Positions 1 through 11,829 of a stretch of DNA of 64,000 nucleotides are shown here, piece after piece; within the stretch, counting starts at the first letter, position 1; each line of letters opens with the position of its first letter. The notes under the pieces are model-generated. The model saw only the letters and a program-made list of their open reading frames with translations. It ran no database searches and was not told where the DNA came from. Source of the stretch: Sitta carolinensis (taxonomy: Eukaryota > Chordata > Aves > Passeriformes > Sittidae); the NCBI GenBank assembly GCA_032173965.1, contig JAVUNC010000006.1:36675870-36739869 (forward strand). The letters run 5' to 3'. Made by a program: the position numbers and the translations under genes.

Positions 1-3000
1 AAAGCATAGCAGGAGATGAGAGTAACAGTCTTTTTAGTTTTTAAGGTGAAAATGTTTTCAATTAAGCAGTATTTACCTTAGGAAAATGTCACAGATTTCT
101 TCCTGCCCTTTAGATCACTACTTTTTGTTGAAGGCAGTTTTTGCAAGTCTGTGTAAAATGCTTATTTGTTTAGCTATATTTGTGCAATGCTGTGAGTCAG
201 AATTGTTATGTCTTTTATACAGAAAGAACAAATTTTTCAGCAGAGAAAAAAATGTAAAAAGAGCTTGAAACACATTATGGCCTCTCTTTTTTTTAACCTT
301 CCGTTTTCTCTTGTGCCTACTCCTAAAGCAATTTTCTAAGTTCCTCACTGTATTTCAGAGAGGCAGTTACAATCTCCATCATGCAAATTGTCCAAGAAGT
401 CATTTAAAAGCAACACTTTTTGTGCTTGTCAGACTGAAGGACACAGAAAATGTGCAATTTTCCCATCCCAGAGATGATATTGAAAGGGGTGGGAAACTCA
501 CTCAACTGTTAAAGTCTTAGCAAATTCCAACTGAGTCATATTTCTCTTTTTATCTCCCTCTTTTTTCTTTTTTTTTTTCCATACGGAACTCCTTCATTAA
601 AGGTCTCTAACTATAACCAAGATTTCTGCACTTCTCATTAGCAAACAAACACAATTCTTGCAATGCAGAAGTTTGTATTTGTAGCTGCTTCTGAATTTTA
701 AAGGAGTTGAAAAAAAATTAATTTTCATATTGTGTTTCTAGTCTTTCACTGATAACTTAGTACTGTCAAAATTGTGCTGTAACTAGGGGTAACTTTGCAG
801 AACTACACTGAGAAGACAACCTTCAAAATAGACATGTTTTATTCTGAAAATATTTTATTTTTTGAGAGCTATCAAAAGAAAAAAAATGAGGGCTTTTTTC
901 GGAAACAGTGGCAAAACACTATTGTTACCAAAAAGAAGACTGGTACCATTCTTGTGGGATAAATTGCTAAGGGCGTTTTACCTTTTTATGTTTTTGGGGT
1001 TTTTTTAATACAGGATGCATTATTGCAAAGATAAAGTGTGTGTATAGTGAATTCAACACTCCGTTGCTTATTGACACCTGTCTGAAATAAAAGCCACATG
1101 GCAAATATAATTTCATTCTGACTAAACACTTGTGCTAGTGTTGCCTTTTTCTGGCATGGGACTAGTAATGTAAGCACAGGTACAACAGAGAGCTCCCCTG
1201 GGTGATTTGTTGCCTCATAACTGTGTGCTCTGGGGTTTTCTGTCCCACGGGGCATCCTGAAGCTGCACACTGCAAAGTTACAGCTGCGACCCTGTCAGGG
1301 TAGCAGGGTGAGCTTTCAGCTGACTCTGTCTGCTGTTAAACACAGAGTGGAAGTGTGTTGAAGCAAAGGGTTTAACAAACACACATTTTTTCAGGCTGGA
1401 CTGAACTTCCTGCCACAAAAGCTACGTGGATTCTGGCATTTTAACATGTGTTTTTTTTCTAATTGCAGTGTGGTGACACTGACGTCTCTTTGTTCTTGCT
1501 GAAAGTCCTTATTCTCATCAATTTTTCCCCGTCATACTGAATCCAAGGATGAGAATTCCACAGTCATTGGTTTAGCTAATCAGTAATTTTGATCCTTCTG
1601 TTTTTAGCTTGAGCTTTTTGTAAAAATTTGGGTTGGGAGATTGGCTTCGCATACCTGAGAGGAGATGGGAAAATGACAAGGTAATTAATCTAATTATTAA
1701 ATGTTCAAGAATGATATTGCAGAATGCCATAAAAGAGGCTGTTTGAAAGTTCATGCTTAGAGAAAATACAATAGTTTTATTCCCCTGTTTTTAACTTTTC
1801 TGCTAGGATATTTTAAATCTGCTTGCTGTAATTGATTTTTTTTTAATTCAGTATGAGGTATTTGTTACACATTTTAAAGAAGAAATTGAGTATGGTGACT
1901 GGAAGGATGAGATAGCAGTTCTGTCCTCACTTACTTGGTTATGGCAAAATTCCCAGAGCCCATTCCAAACAGGTATTTATTGTACATAGCATATAGAGTA
2001 CAAAAAGAAAACTGTAGCTTAAGAAAAATGAGTGTCAGAAGCTTAGAAATGAAGCTCAAGCTGCTGTTTGAAGGAAGATAAATCAAAAGACCATTTTGAT
2101 TTCTTCTATTTAAAAAAAAATAAAAATGTAAATCAATAAACAAATAGCAATAGCAGATGATATGCTGAATAAGCAAGTGAAGATCTACAAATACCAGGTA
2201 GATTTTCTGCTTATCTTCATCCTCAATTTATTGCACTACATGATGCACCACAGAAAAAAGTGACCAAATTAAATTTTTGACTATATGCCAAGCTATGTAG
2301 TAATACAAATGCATTTACTAACTGCCAATTTACCTCATTCCTGAGCTACAATACTCCAGTATTATTTCAGTTTTCCTACCCTCTTAGGGGCAGACATTTT
2401 CATTCACATTTAGGCAGCTTTTTCTTGAGGCAGACTAGAGGTAGGCAAAGTGTGGTCGAGATACTAGACCCATATTAATTTGTTTCTTGACCAAAAATAT
2501 AATTCCAAAGTCAAGATCTGTATAAATAATTCCTTGAAGCATATTTTTTTTTGTGAAATCTCCACCAAAACACAGCTGCGTAAAATATGCCTGGCTATTT
2601 TCTCAAGGATGCCACGTATTAATCCATTACAGCAGCAAGAGGATCACACTGTGTGAGTTATTCAAGCTTCTTCTGAAGGCGAATGAGATTCAGCAATTTG
2701 GTGAAGGATGTCACAGTGGAAGTGTATTGCAAAGCCCACACATGGTAAATATGCAGTGACTGGAAGGCAAATATTTCTTGTTTGTTGTAATGCTATGTTA
2801 TGCATGAGGGAGTTGACTTGTGGAAAGCCTTATAACAAGTACTGGTATCTGGAGGTGGAGTAGAAAGCAAAACTATCTGAGCTGCAGGAAGCTGAATTAA
2901 TTCAAGAATATTTTTGCTTAGATGGGGAACAGATATAACTGTCAATATGTAAATAACTCAGGTACTCTTTCACTTCTGTGTTAATAGCAAAGCCTACATA

Positions 3001-4800
3001 AAATATGCTTAAAATTACCTGAAAATTTAAAAATAATGATAGATTATTTTAAAATTTCAGCTTTTTTTTTTTTTTCCCCAGGATCAGAATCTTTCTTCTT
3101 CCTTTTTTCTTCTTCTGTACATTCAACTCTTTATTCTTCAGTACAGTTAAAATCTTAAAACAATGAATGTGAATCAAATATATACTAATGATTTAGACCT
3201 CTAATAATATCACGACATTTATTTTTAACATCAAAAAAATCAAAAGAGTTCGGAAACTTAAAATTAGGACTAATAATGGCTTTTTTTCTCTCACATTTAT
3301 TCAGCTTCTGGTAATGAACTCTGGTTTCCCAGAGATGTCATACTACCACTTGAGGAGGAAGGAAAGATAGAGACAGTGTGTGTGATGAACTGACTTCAAC
3401 TTTCGTTCTCCATGTCCCTGAACTAACAGGGGTGAGAAGGTAGAGAAAATCTGGTATGAAATTGAGCCTGGGAAGAAGGGATGGGCAGAAGAGAAGGTGT
3501 TTCAAGATGCACTTTTCTTTCTCACTAACCTACACTGATTTGGTTGGTAATAAATTAAATTAATTTCCCCAAGTCAAGTTTGTTTTGTCCCTGATGGAAA
3601 TTGGTGAGTGCTCTTTCCCCGTCCCTATCTCAATCCATAAGCCTTTCATAAAATTTCCTCTCCCCTTCCAGCTGAGTGATGGAGTGATTTTGTTGTGTAA
3701 CCAGTGAGGTCATGTTACCAAACCGATTCAGACTGTCATATGACTATTTTTTGTGCTCTCTAAGTTATAGCGACTGATGCTTTGGAAGTATGGTATCAAA
3801 ATTTTCCATGTCCCTAGTTTGACTACTCACCATGCCACATTTTCAGAGATAACATTTATCTGGTTACCTGTCCATATTACCTGGCCCTAGACTTTCATGA
3901 CACTATTCAAGCATTCAGGGATGCTAAAAATGTGATGTTCTCTGTCTGTCTCTCCTAATGCAGTGAGATAATGGTTTACCTACTTTGATGAATGCTGAAA
4001 CAGAGACTGTTTTCTATTATACTTTCAAGACTTCTGGTGATAGCAAGTGATGAATAATGAAACAGTCTTTCATTCAGTAATGGCTTTATATAACAAAATC
4101 ACATGATAAAGCAAGAATTTCAGAAGGTGATGGGAGCTCTTAGATTAAAAACTAAAGCTCCAGACATGAATATCTCAAGTACATAAATGCTTCATTGCTC
4201 TGACAGGGCAGAATGGCCAGTAATTGACTGCCTTAGTAAGATACAGTATTGAAAGATGATTACATAAGCAGAAAGAGCCATTTTCAGGAAGTCTACACAT
4301 TGTAATAACAGAATAAGGGTTTTTAACAAGACAGTTGCTGAAGTATTAATAACAAAGGTAAAAGCTGGTGATTCTTCCAAGCATGCAAATCACTGAAAGT
4401 TTCATATGTATAGAAGTCAGAGAACTGTCCAAGACAAATCTATTCCAGATTTTTCTGTAGAATTGGGACTATGGTGAACTTTTAGACTGAAAATCATGCT
4501 TCAATTATGTTTCAAAAATCAAAAAATCTTAATACTCTTGGAATATCTCTTTTGAAGTGTTGTTCTCTGTTCTTTTCCCTTCTATTTCATTCTGTGGAGA
4601 AAATAAGGGTTTTGAATGAAATTTTATGGAACTTCTAGAAAACAAGTTTCAGCCTTGGAACAAACCCTGATAAATGATTCAAACACAAAGCCAATCTGAT
4701 ACCTGCATTTGAATTGATAATAATAACAAAATGTGCTGCTCATGCTGCCACTGCTGTTGCTCACACTGCTAGTCCAGATGTCTGTTACCCATCCTTATGC
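1..4800. other. AT-rich noncoding DNA, no gene recognised
   Basis: No reading frame here resembles a protein family I know, and no exon series, RNA gene or mobile element could be recognised. The sequence holds T-runs (for example near 570-580 and 3060-3075), several open frames of 60-94 codons that fit chance in AT-rich DNA, and a slightly GC-raised stretch near 1190-1320 with no recognisable product. Decayed repeats or conserved noncoding elements could be hidden here. Confidence 0.6.
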
Positions 4801-4805
4801 ATGCA

Positions 4806-4837
4806 AATAAAATTGTTATCTCTTAGAAAAAAAAAAA
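4806..4837 (+). other. AATAAA signal followed by an A11 tract
   Basis: AATAAA occupies 4806-4811 and an uninterrupted run of 11 A occupies 4827-4837. The spacing of about 15 bases is what a polyadenylated transcript copied back into DNA would show. The upstream bases (4620-4800) contain no recognisable coding sequence and no target-site duplication was identified, so this may be the tail of an old retrocopy 3' UTR or simple coincidence. Confidence 0.25.
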
Positions 4838-7800
4838 TCTTGCATTGTCATAGCTTTTAACATCCACAACCAATCTCACATCTAATATAAACTCTGTGGA
4901 AGACAGAAGTTTTTATGCTAGGAATGATTTTGATTTATAACATGAAGGCAAATTTTGTCACTATCTGCTTTAACATAAAGCTACCTTGTGTTTTGTCTTT
5001 GTTTTAGAAACTCTTCAGTACTTAAAAATGTAATGCCAAAGATTGTGTGAATCAATAAGACACTTTCAAACCCTCTCTCCACGCCTACCTCCTTTATGTT
5101 GAAATGCTCAGATTTGGAACCATTCTCAGAAATAGCATCATACTGCTATCTTGTGTCTGTTTACCTACTTAAGATTTCTCTGACAGTGTCTGTCATTATG
5201 TTACATATGTACCATTTGAAAAATAAAGATGACACAATTTGAACTGCTGAATAGAACACACATAGAGTGCTAGAGAGAGAGTACAGGCAAATAACTGCAA
5301 AAGTATTTTCTCCAGAAATTTCACTGAACATTAACACCACTAGTTTGGTTAAGCCTAAAAAAGGGTCTCCATTTTATTATTTTACATACTACTACAAAGT
5401 ACTACTTTGATAATGGACAAACAGTATAACAGAACTGTTATTCACCCATCTTCACAGTCCATCAGTAACATTTGTTCCACTGTCATTATTAAAAAAAAAA
5501 AAAAAAAATTCTTAATTTTAAAGGGATTAGGATTTCACTTCAGAATTTAGCACTTACTCATCCCCCTCTCTTTCAAACTGTCAGCTAAATGTAGTAGTCA
5601 CCAAACGGTGAGATATCTAAGTATTTTTTCAGATCCGCAAAGGAGTCGTCTTTTCAAAAATTAAGCAAACCTGTAGACTAAAAGAAGGTTCCTATTCAGT
5701 GTCTCCTGAAAGTAATGGAACATTATGTAACACCAAAAGCCTTCTCAGAGATCAGAGTTGTGCTGCTTCTTGTAGTCAGTCACACTTACACAGTTCTGAT
5801 GCACTGTACTGTGAGTGAGACACCAACACCTTCCACTGGGGTTACTTGGATGGACAACAAAGTGGCCTGAGTTGCTGCTTTTTTGCCTAAAGATAGGTTT
5901 CCTGTCTCTCCCTGTGACTGCTAAGTACATTTCCAGTGCAAGTACCAGATAGGTGATCATAAGAATTATTCCTAGTGAAGGAAATGAGGTAGTATAATAT
6001 TCTCAGGTAAAAGAGAAAGAAAAGAAATCTTCCTCCCTGTACACTGGCAACAAACTAAGATCAGCACTGGTTTATGATTTACATTTACTTAATTGTCCCT
6101 TAACTGTTAAAAGTAGTCTTGTAGTTTACTCTCTTTCAAAAAAAGATTGATCGATGCTTTGTTTTGATTTAGAGTCTTGTTACACAGTTAGGAATCTCTT
6201 GAATCACTGTAGGGATCCTCAGTGCATGGCTACTGTGATTAGTGGAAAAGGGCTTGGCTATTGCAGTGGATTGGATTCAGAAAAGTCTGAACAACTTTCA
6301 AATATTGTACTTGAATCAGTGAGTTTACTACAAGGAGAGTACATGATCAGAAAACCTCAAGGATGAAGTTTGCTTCCTTTTTCTTCTTATCAATCAGACC
6401 TCTTGAGGTGAGTTGTTGAGTCCACTGAATATTTGGCACCAACACAAAATTGGTACATGACATTGTCAATCATGAGAACTCTAGGACAACATAAACTCTC
6501 CACGGTATATTAAACCTCTGTAATAACATTTTTATCTGTTGCTTTCTAATGTCCTAGCCCTAGACACCACTGTCAAAAATGAAAATTATATCAGATAATG
6601 TTCCTAGGAGTTACACAGTTGTAGCTTTCCTAAAAGTACCAAAGGATTTAAATATCTTTGCTGTATGACTAATCCATCCTACATAGTCTTATCCTACTCG
6701 CACTCCTGGCCATAAAAAAACATCATTTGATGGGACATCAGTTTACTTTCTTGTTATTCTGAATCTTGTTAGGTTGCAAGTTGCCAGCCTGGTTAACTGT
6801 CTATATGTGATTTTCTTCTTTTCACAAAGAATATTTTACAGTAATTAATACATTTTCCCCAGCTCAGGTCAGATTACGTTTTTTGGTTTGTTTATTTTGT
6901 GGTTTTTTTAGGAGAATGATTATTTTATTCACTCAGAGACAATTTCAGCATGTTTCATATCAAGTTACAGATATTATCAGGCATACACGGGTCTGATGAT
7001 AGTTTTCTAAACACAGGAATGTTCTCAATATTTAGGGAACAGAGACTTTGGAAGGGTCACGTCCTGACATTAGAAAAATGCATCATGGAGCACCCAGCTA
7101 CTGACACAAACAAGAGTTTTGGTTGGGTGGGATCTGAAGGGTGGTTTTGATCCAGATTCTGCCCTATTAGCAAAAGTATAATAATCCAAGGTATTTTACT
7201 ACTTTGGGAACTCAAAGTACATAACTATCATAAACTTCTGCATGTGCCAACATGCATCAGTAAGATGCTCTGAGAAGCAAGGGACAATATGTTCTGATGC
7301 TGTGCTTTCTCCACATATTACATGTAATAAAAGAAGATTTCCTTTCTCCATTGCCCAAGACTGACTCCCCATTTGTCAAAGAACAAGACCTGCAAAACAA
7401 ACAATAGAATGACAAAAAAGAGATAGGACACCTTAAAATTAATTTCTGTTATTAGTCAATTCTAGAAATAAAAATATCTATCACAAAAATATTGTTTATA
7501 AGCTCCCTCAGTCGAAATGAGGTTACAGTTCATATTCATGTTGAATTTATCTACAGTGCCACTTCAAAAAGTAACTTTAAAGTGGTGGAATCAAGTATTA
7601 TCATGGCTCACTGCTTCTGGGGAGACCATGGCCTGATGCAATGAAACAAATGCAGAAATTTCCACTGACATTGTTAAGGTTTGGATAATTTGCTAAGGAC
7701 AGAAGTTCAACTAAATTCCTGTCTTGAAGTAAACCTTATTTAACATGAAGTGAAAAAAAATAAAAAAGTTTTTTGATTAGGGACTTCTGTGTCATATCTA

Positions 7801-8196
7801 ATTAAGAGGCATTACTCTTTCTTATATTAATAGCTTTTTTTGCTTACATGTTTATGAACTTGAACAGGATTAATTATCAACCTGGGCACTTTTTCAGAAA
7901 CAGAGGTCAGGTCATCCCAAATTACTTATTACATTTTCTCTTCTTATTGTAATTTAGTGAGGAATGAGCTAAATTTGAAAAATTTTAGACTACATTCCCA
8001 ACTTAAATGCTCAATACTTATTTACATTTTTATTCAACTAAATTTCTGAAAATTGGCTTGATTGTGAAATACCTGCTGCTTTACAGCTTATGACAGGATA
8101 AGAAGAAAACTTTTTCCCTCATGACTTTTGAGGAGAAAAACAAAAGACAGACCTAGCTGCATAAACATCAAACACAGTTATAACAATTGGTGATGG
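4838..8196. other. AT-rich noncoding DNA
   Basis: No gene recognised. It includes an A18 run at 5491-5508. An open frame at 6154-6366 (70 codons) lies between an acceptor-like TTTGATTTAG and a donor-like GAGGTGAGT, but its translation matches nothing I know. Confidence 0.6.
5491..5508. repeat. Poly(A) homopolymer, 18 bases
   Basis: An uninterrupted run of 18 A. No polyadenylation signal or recognisable retrocopy lies immediately upstream, so a plain homopolymer is the simplest reading. Confidence 0.9.
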
Positions 8197-8256
8197 GTTT
8201 TGTTTGTTTGTTTGTTTTGTTTTTGTTTGTTTGTTTGTTTGTTTGTTTGTTTGTTT
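8197..8256. repeat. (TTTG)n microsatellite
   Basis: About 60 bases of GTTT tetranucleotide units, slightly imperfect in the middle (TTTTG and TTTTTG units near 8213-8224) and then a clean run of about eight units. It is the longest pure tetranucleotide array in the window. Such arrays often vary in length between individuals. Confidence 0.95.
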
Positions 8257-10030
8257 CCCAAGCTGCAGTTAAGGGATTGATTTAGAAAAAAAAATGTAAA
8301 TATGGTATTTTTTAAAAAAGTATCATTGGAGTAAAAATAACTGCTGTTTTAAGATCTTCTGCTAAAGGGCACTTTGCTTTTTCATGGGTGTGTGTTTCCT
8401 AAGTTCTTTGACTGGAGGTGTTGTCTCATTACATACCCTAAATGTGGAGATTAATATCGATGGCAGATTGTCTTCCATAAGGTAGCAGATAAATTCTCTC
8501 AAGAGCACTTTGCGTTTTTTTCAGGTTATGTCTGGCAGTGACTGGTAAGCTCAGGATCACAACATAAGTGTGCTGGATGTACATATATTATGCATCTGAT
8601 CTGCAGGTACACAGCAAGTCCAACACCTGAAAGTTATTCTGCTCTTGTAGAGTGACTTTATGCTACATGCACTGTGAAATCAGATATACCAGAGCTGTTC
8701 TGCCCAAGTCTTTGTAGTCCCCAGTAGGCTTGTAAAACTGCACTGTGCAAATGTAGAATTCTCCTGTTTAGCAAATATGACACAGTTATGTGGTTACGTA
8801 GGAATTCTTCAGAAAGTTCTACAGAAAATCCAGTCATTGAATTTAAAACTTTGACTATTTTTACTGTCCATAATCATTAGACTGCCAAAGATAGGAGTTT
8901 CCTGAGGAATGTTGTGCGTACACTTAAAATTTTAAAAACATTTTATGTTTAAAACATTATGTTTAAAAACATAAATGTTTCTGTGTGGAGAATAACTTTT
9001 TTTCCTCAAAGCTTACTAAAATGCAGGGTAAACTAAACCTTTTAATTTTTGTACTTGTTTTCTACCATTAAGTTGTACTGATGCAACACTGCTATTGGAC
9101 TTCAGTTCTGAAATTTAGTACACTGTTTTTCCCAGTGTCCCTTCTATTTGAAGTAAAAATTGCCATTTAGGACATATACACTGGTATTTTTCTAGCATGA
9201 GCATTTACATGAGGTATTCAAACACTTTCAGTTAAGAGATAGATGTGTTTTGAAACTAGTTTCTCCAGCTGCTTCACTAAGATGTTCCATTTACCTCCCT
9301 TCGTAGGAAAAAAATATTTCTTTAAAACAAGTCCTTTCTGTTAAATGTCTATGGCAGTCTGCTTGGCAGCTGTAGACACAATTTGGGTCACTGTGTTGGA
9401 ATTTGAGTATATATGTGTATATTCTGTGCCACCTCTGACACTATTATGTCACGAATTGAATGCACAAGTGAATAGATGATGATGGTGATTTATTCTGATA
9501 AAAGAGACAGAATGACCTGAAGGTAATTCTTTACACTAAGGACACAATATATAATTAAAAACATTTATGAGCTTAAGACCTTTTCCTACACTGCTTTCTG
9601 CATTTTCTCAAAACTCTACCCTTAATGACCTCTCTCTTAATTGAAAAAATGGAAAGTCCCCATAGATGTTGGTTAAACTAACTCACCAGTGCAGAAGACA
9701 TACAGACACTATATAACAGAGAGAGAATGAAATTACTGTGAGATAGTCTCAGCTGGTATAGATCAGTGTTGCTGTGATGATTTACGCCATCAGAGGAGAT
9801 AGATCAATATTACTTTTATGTTTCCTAATGCCAAAATATAAGCACAACTCAAAAAATCACTTTCTTGTTTAGAATTTCATAATAATTTAAATACATCATG
9901 CCATAGGTAATGAGGGTTGTAACCAAGTAAGACTGGTGAAGTAAGAAAGATTTTTAAGGAGGTAGAGACAAGAGCACATTGTCTCAATTCATGGGTAGCT
10001 ATTGACATTACCTAGTCTAAAGAAGAAACA
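8257..10030. other. AT-rich noncoding DNA
   Basis: No gene or recognisable element. Near 8937-8976 a short local repetition of ACATTTTATGTTTAAAA-like units occurs. Confidence 0.6.
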
Positions 10031-10100
10031 GTGGGGTTGAACTAGATGATCAAATATATATTTGAAAGGTTTCTTTCAAAACAAACTCTATGATTCTATA
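10031..10100 (+). mobile_element. CR1 LINE, short 3'-end fragment
   Basis: The segment holds the CR1 3' terminus in order: a GGTTGAACTAGATGATC motif, an AAAGGT..CTTTC stretch in place of the usual AAGGTCCCTTCCAAC, and the terminal CTATGATTCTAT. CR1 copies in birds are typically truncated at the 5' end, so a fragment of about 70 bases is ordinary. Divergence from the usual CR1 end suggests an old insertion. The upstream limit could lie a few dozen bases further left. Confidence 0.8.
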
Positions 10101-11780
10101 GCTTGAGAAGTCTGAGGATGGTAAGGCCCATACCTAACTTTCTTTGAAGTTTCAGAAGAGACGTAGTTCTACGAACATAATTTCTGTTCTCACTAATCAT
10201 AGTATTTAATTTAGTTTCTTACTCAGACCGGGCTTGACCTGCTTTTAATAAATCAATAACCAGATTTCTGATGTTTTGAGGTTTTTATTTAATCAAACTT
10301 AGATTTCCCTAGTACTATTCTAGGAATAATAATTAAAAAAACATCAGAGTAAAATGAAAATGAAACACTTGTTTTCTTGAAAATGAATAGTTAGAAGAAA
10401 ACTTAAGCACAACATCAAGGGCTTATACTTCTTTTCTGTCCCTAACACAGAGAGATTATAAATTCGTGAACAATTTTTAGTTCATTAGGCAGGAAGGATT
10501 TTTAAGTTTAGGACAGATATAGATACAGTGCAGAATTCCTTCTTTTGCCTTTTACAATTTACCATTGAACTTGGGTGAACTGCTCTGGGGTGAAAGGACT
10601 GAATGGAGGTCATTTAGGACCACACTTGATGAAAGGCAGAAGATTGTGATCAAGAGCATATGGGATCAGATTTGGAAGAGAGGTTGACATTTTTATGGAA
10701 TAATGATGATTAGCACAACTGGGCCTCTCAAAATTGTCTGTGAACTGTTCTGCAGCTAAGATTTCTTGGTCTTCACAGATTTATAATCTATGGATAGAAA
10801 ATAGCAGAAACTTTCATTGCTAAGATTTCTTATATTCTGAGAAATCTTTGCCATACAAGTATAAAATGCGCATATCCTGTGAGCAGAAGTGAAACAGGTT
10901 TCATAGTAACTTTTATTTTTTGTGCTATTCCTTGAAGAAGCTGAAGGCTCAAGAGGTCATATATTTGGAAGAACTAGCAACTGCAACAGCAGAAGAATAT
11001 CTATAATTTAGACTCCTTTGCATTTGTTCTTGTTTGTTACCAAAATCTTAATGCCCATTTGTAGCAGGAATGAAATACTTGTAACCCTAGGTCACATATT
11101 CTTGGAATGCAATTCTTAGAGTCTGGACCATTCCACTGTGTGAACCAAAGACATGTCAAGAGAACTGTGAGATTTGCCTTGGAAGTGCACCCCTGAGAAC
11201 ACTGATAATAGACACACTACTTCTTGAAATCTACCTATGCAGACAGATGATGCATTTACTTAAAGAGAGAAATATGAGGGATACCTGAGAGGAAATGTGT
11301 CAATAGAACTGTGATGACTAGCATGAAAGGAAAACAAATCATAGCATTATCATTTAGAATTGAATGGAATTATGGTAAAGAAATTGTACATCAGAAAAAT
11401 TTGTTCTGTTTATTTTTTTTAAATAAATTAAAAAATGTAAATAAACACACACATACATATATACATATGTGTAACCCCTTCATTGTCTGATAAATACTTT
11501 GGCTTAGATTCCTTCATTGCATAGACTAGGAAGAACTTCCTCTTTGGGTACATCCTTCATGTAATTTCCTTTTTCCCACTCTTTTCTGCAGAGTATCTGA
11601 CACACAATCACTTTATTGTGTTCCCATTAGTTTCCAAGCTACATTACTGTAATTTCTTTCAGATCCAGCTGTTTCTTTCGATTCAAAGACATTCAGCATC
11701 TGGATGTGAAATATTGTCCAAATCATATCTGCTTATTATATTATTAAATATTCTAACTTTAAACCAGCAAAATCCATTCT

Positions 11781-11829
11781 GGGAGAATTGCAGTGGGGGG
11801 TGATGAGGTGGGGTTATTTTGGGGGGAGG
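11781..11829 (+). other. G-rich patch on the plus strand
   Basis: Four G-runs (GGG, GGGGGG, GGGG, GGGGGG) are separated by 11, 9 and 7 bases in a strongly AT-rich setting. The loops are longer than in a canonical G-quadruplex, so folding is only possible, not predicted with confidence. Confidence 0.6.

Noticed and set aside
5984..6005. TGAGGTAGTA, the seed of let-7
   Set aside because: The match stops after ten bases and no hairpin with a complementary arm is visible.
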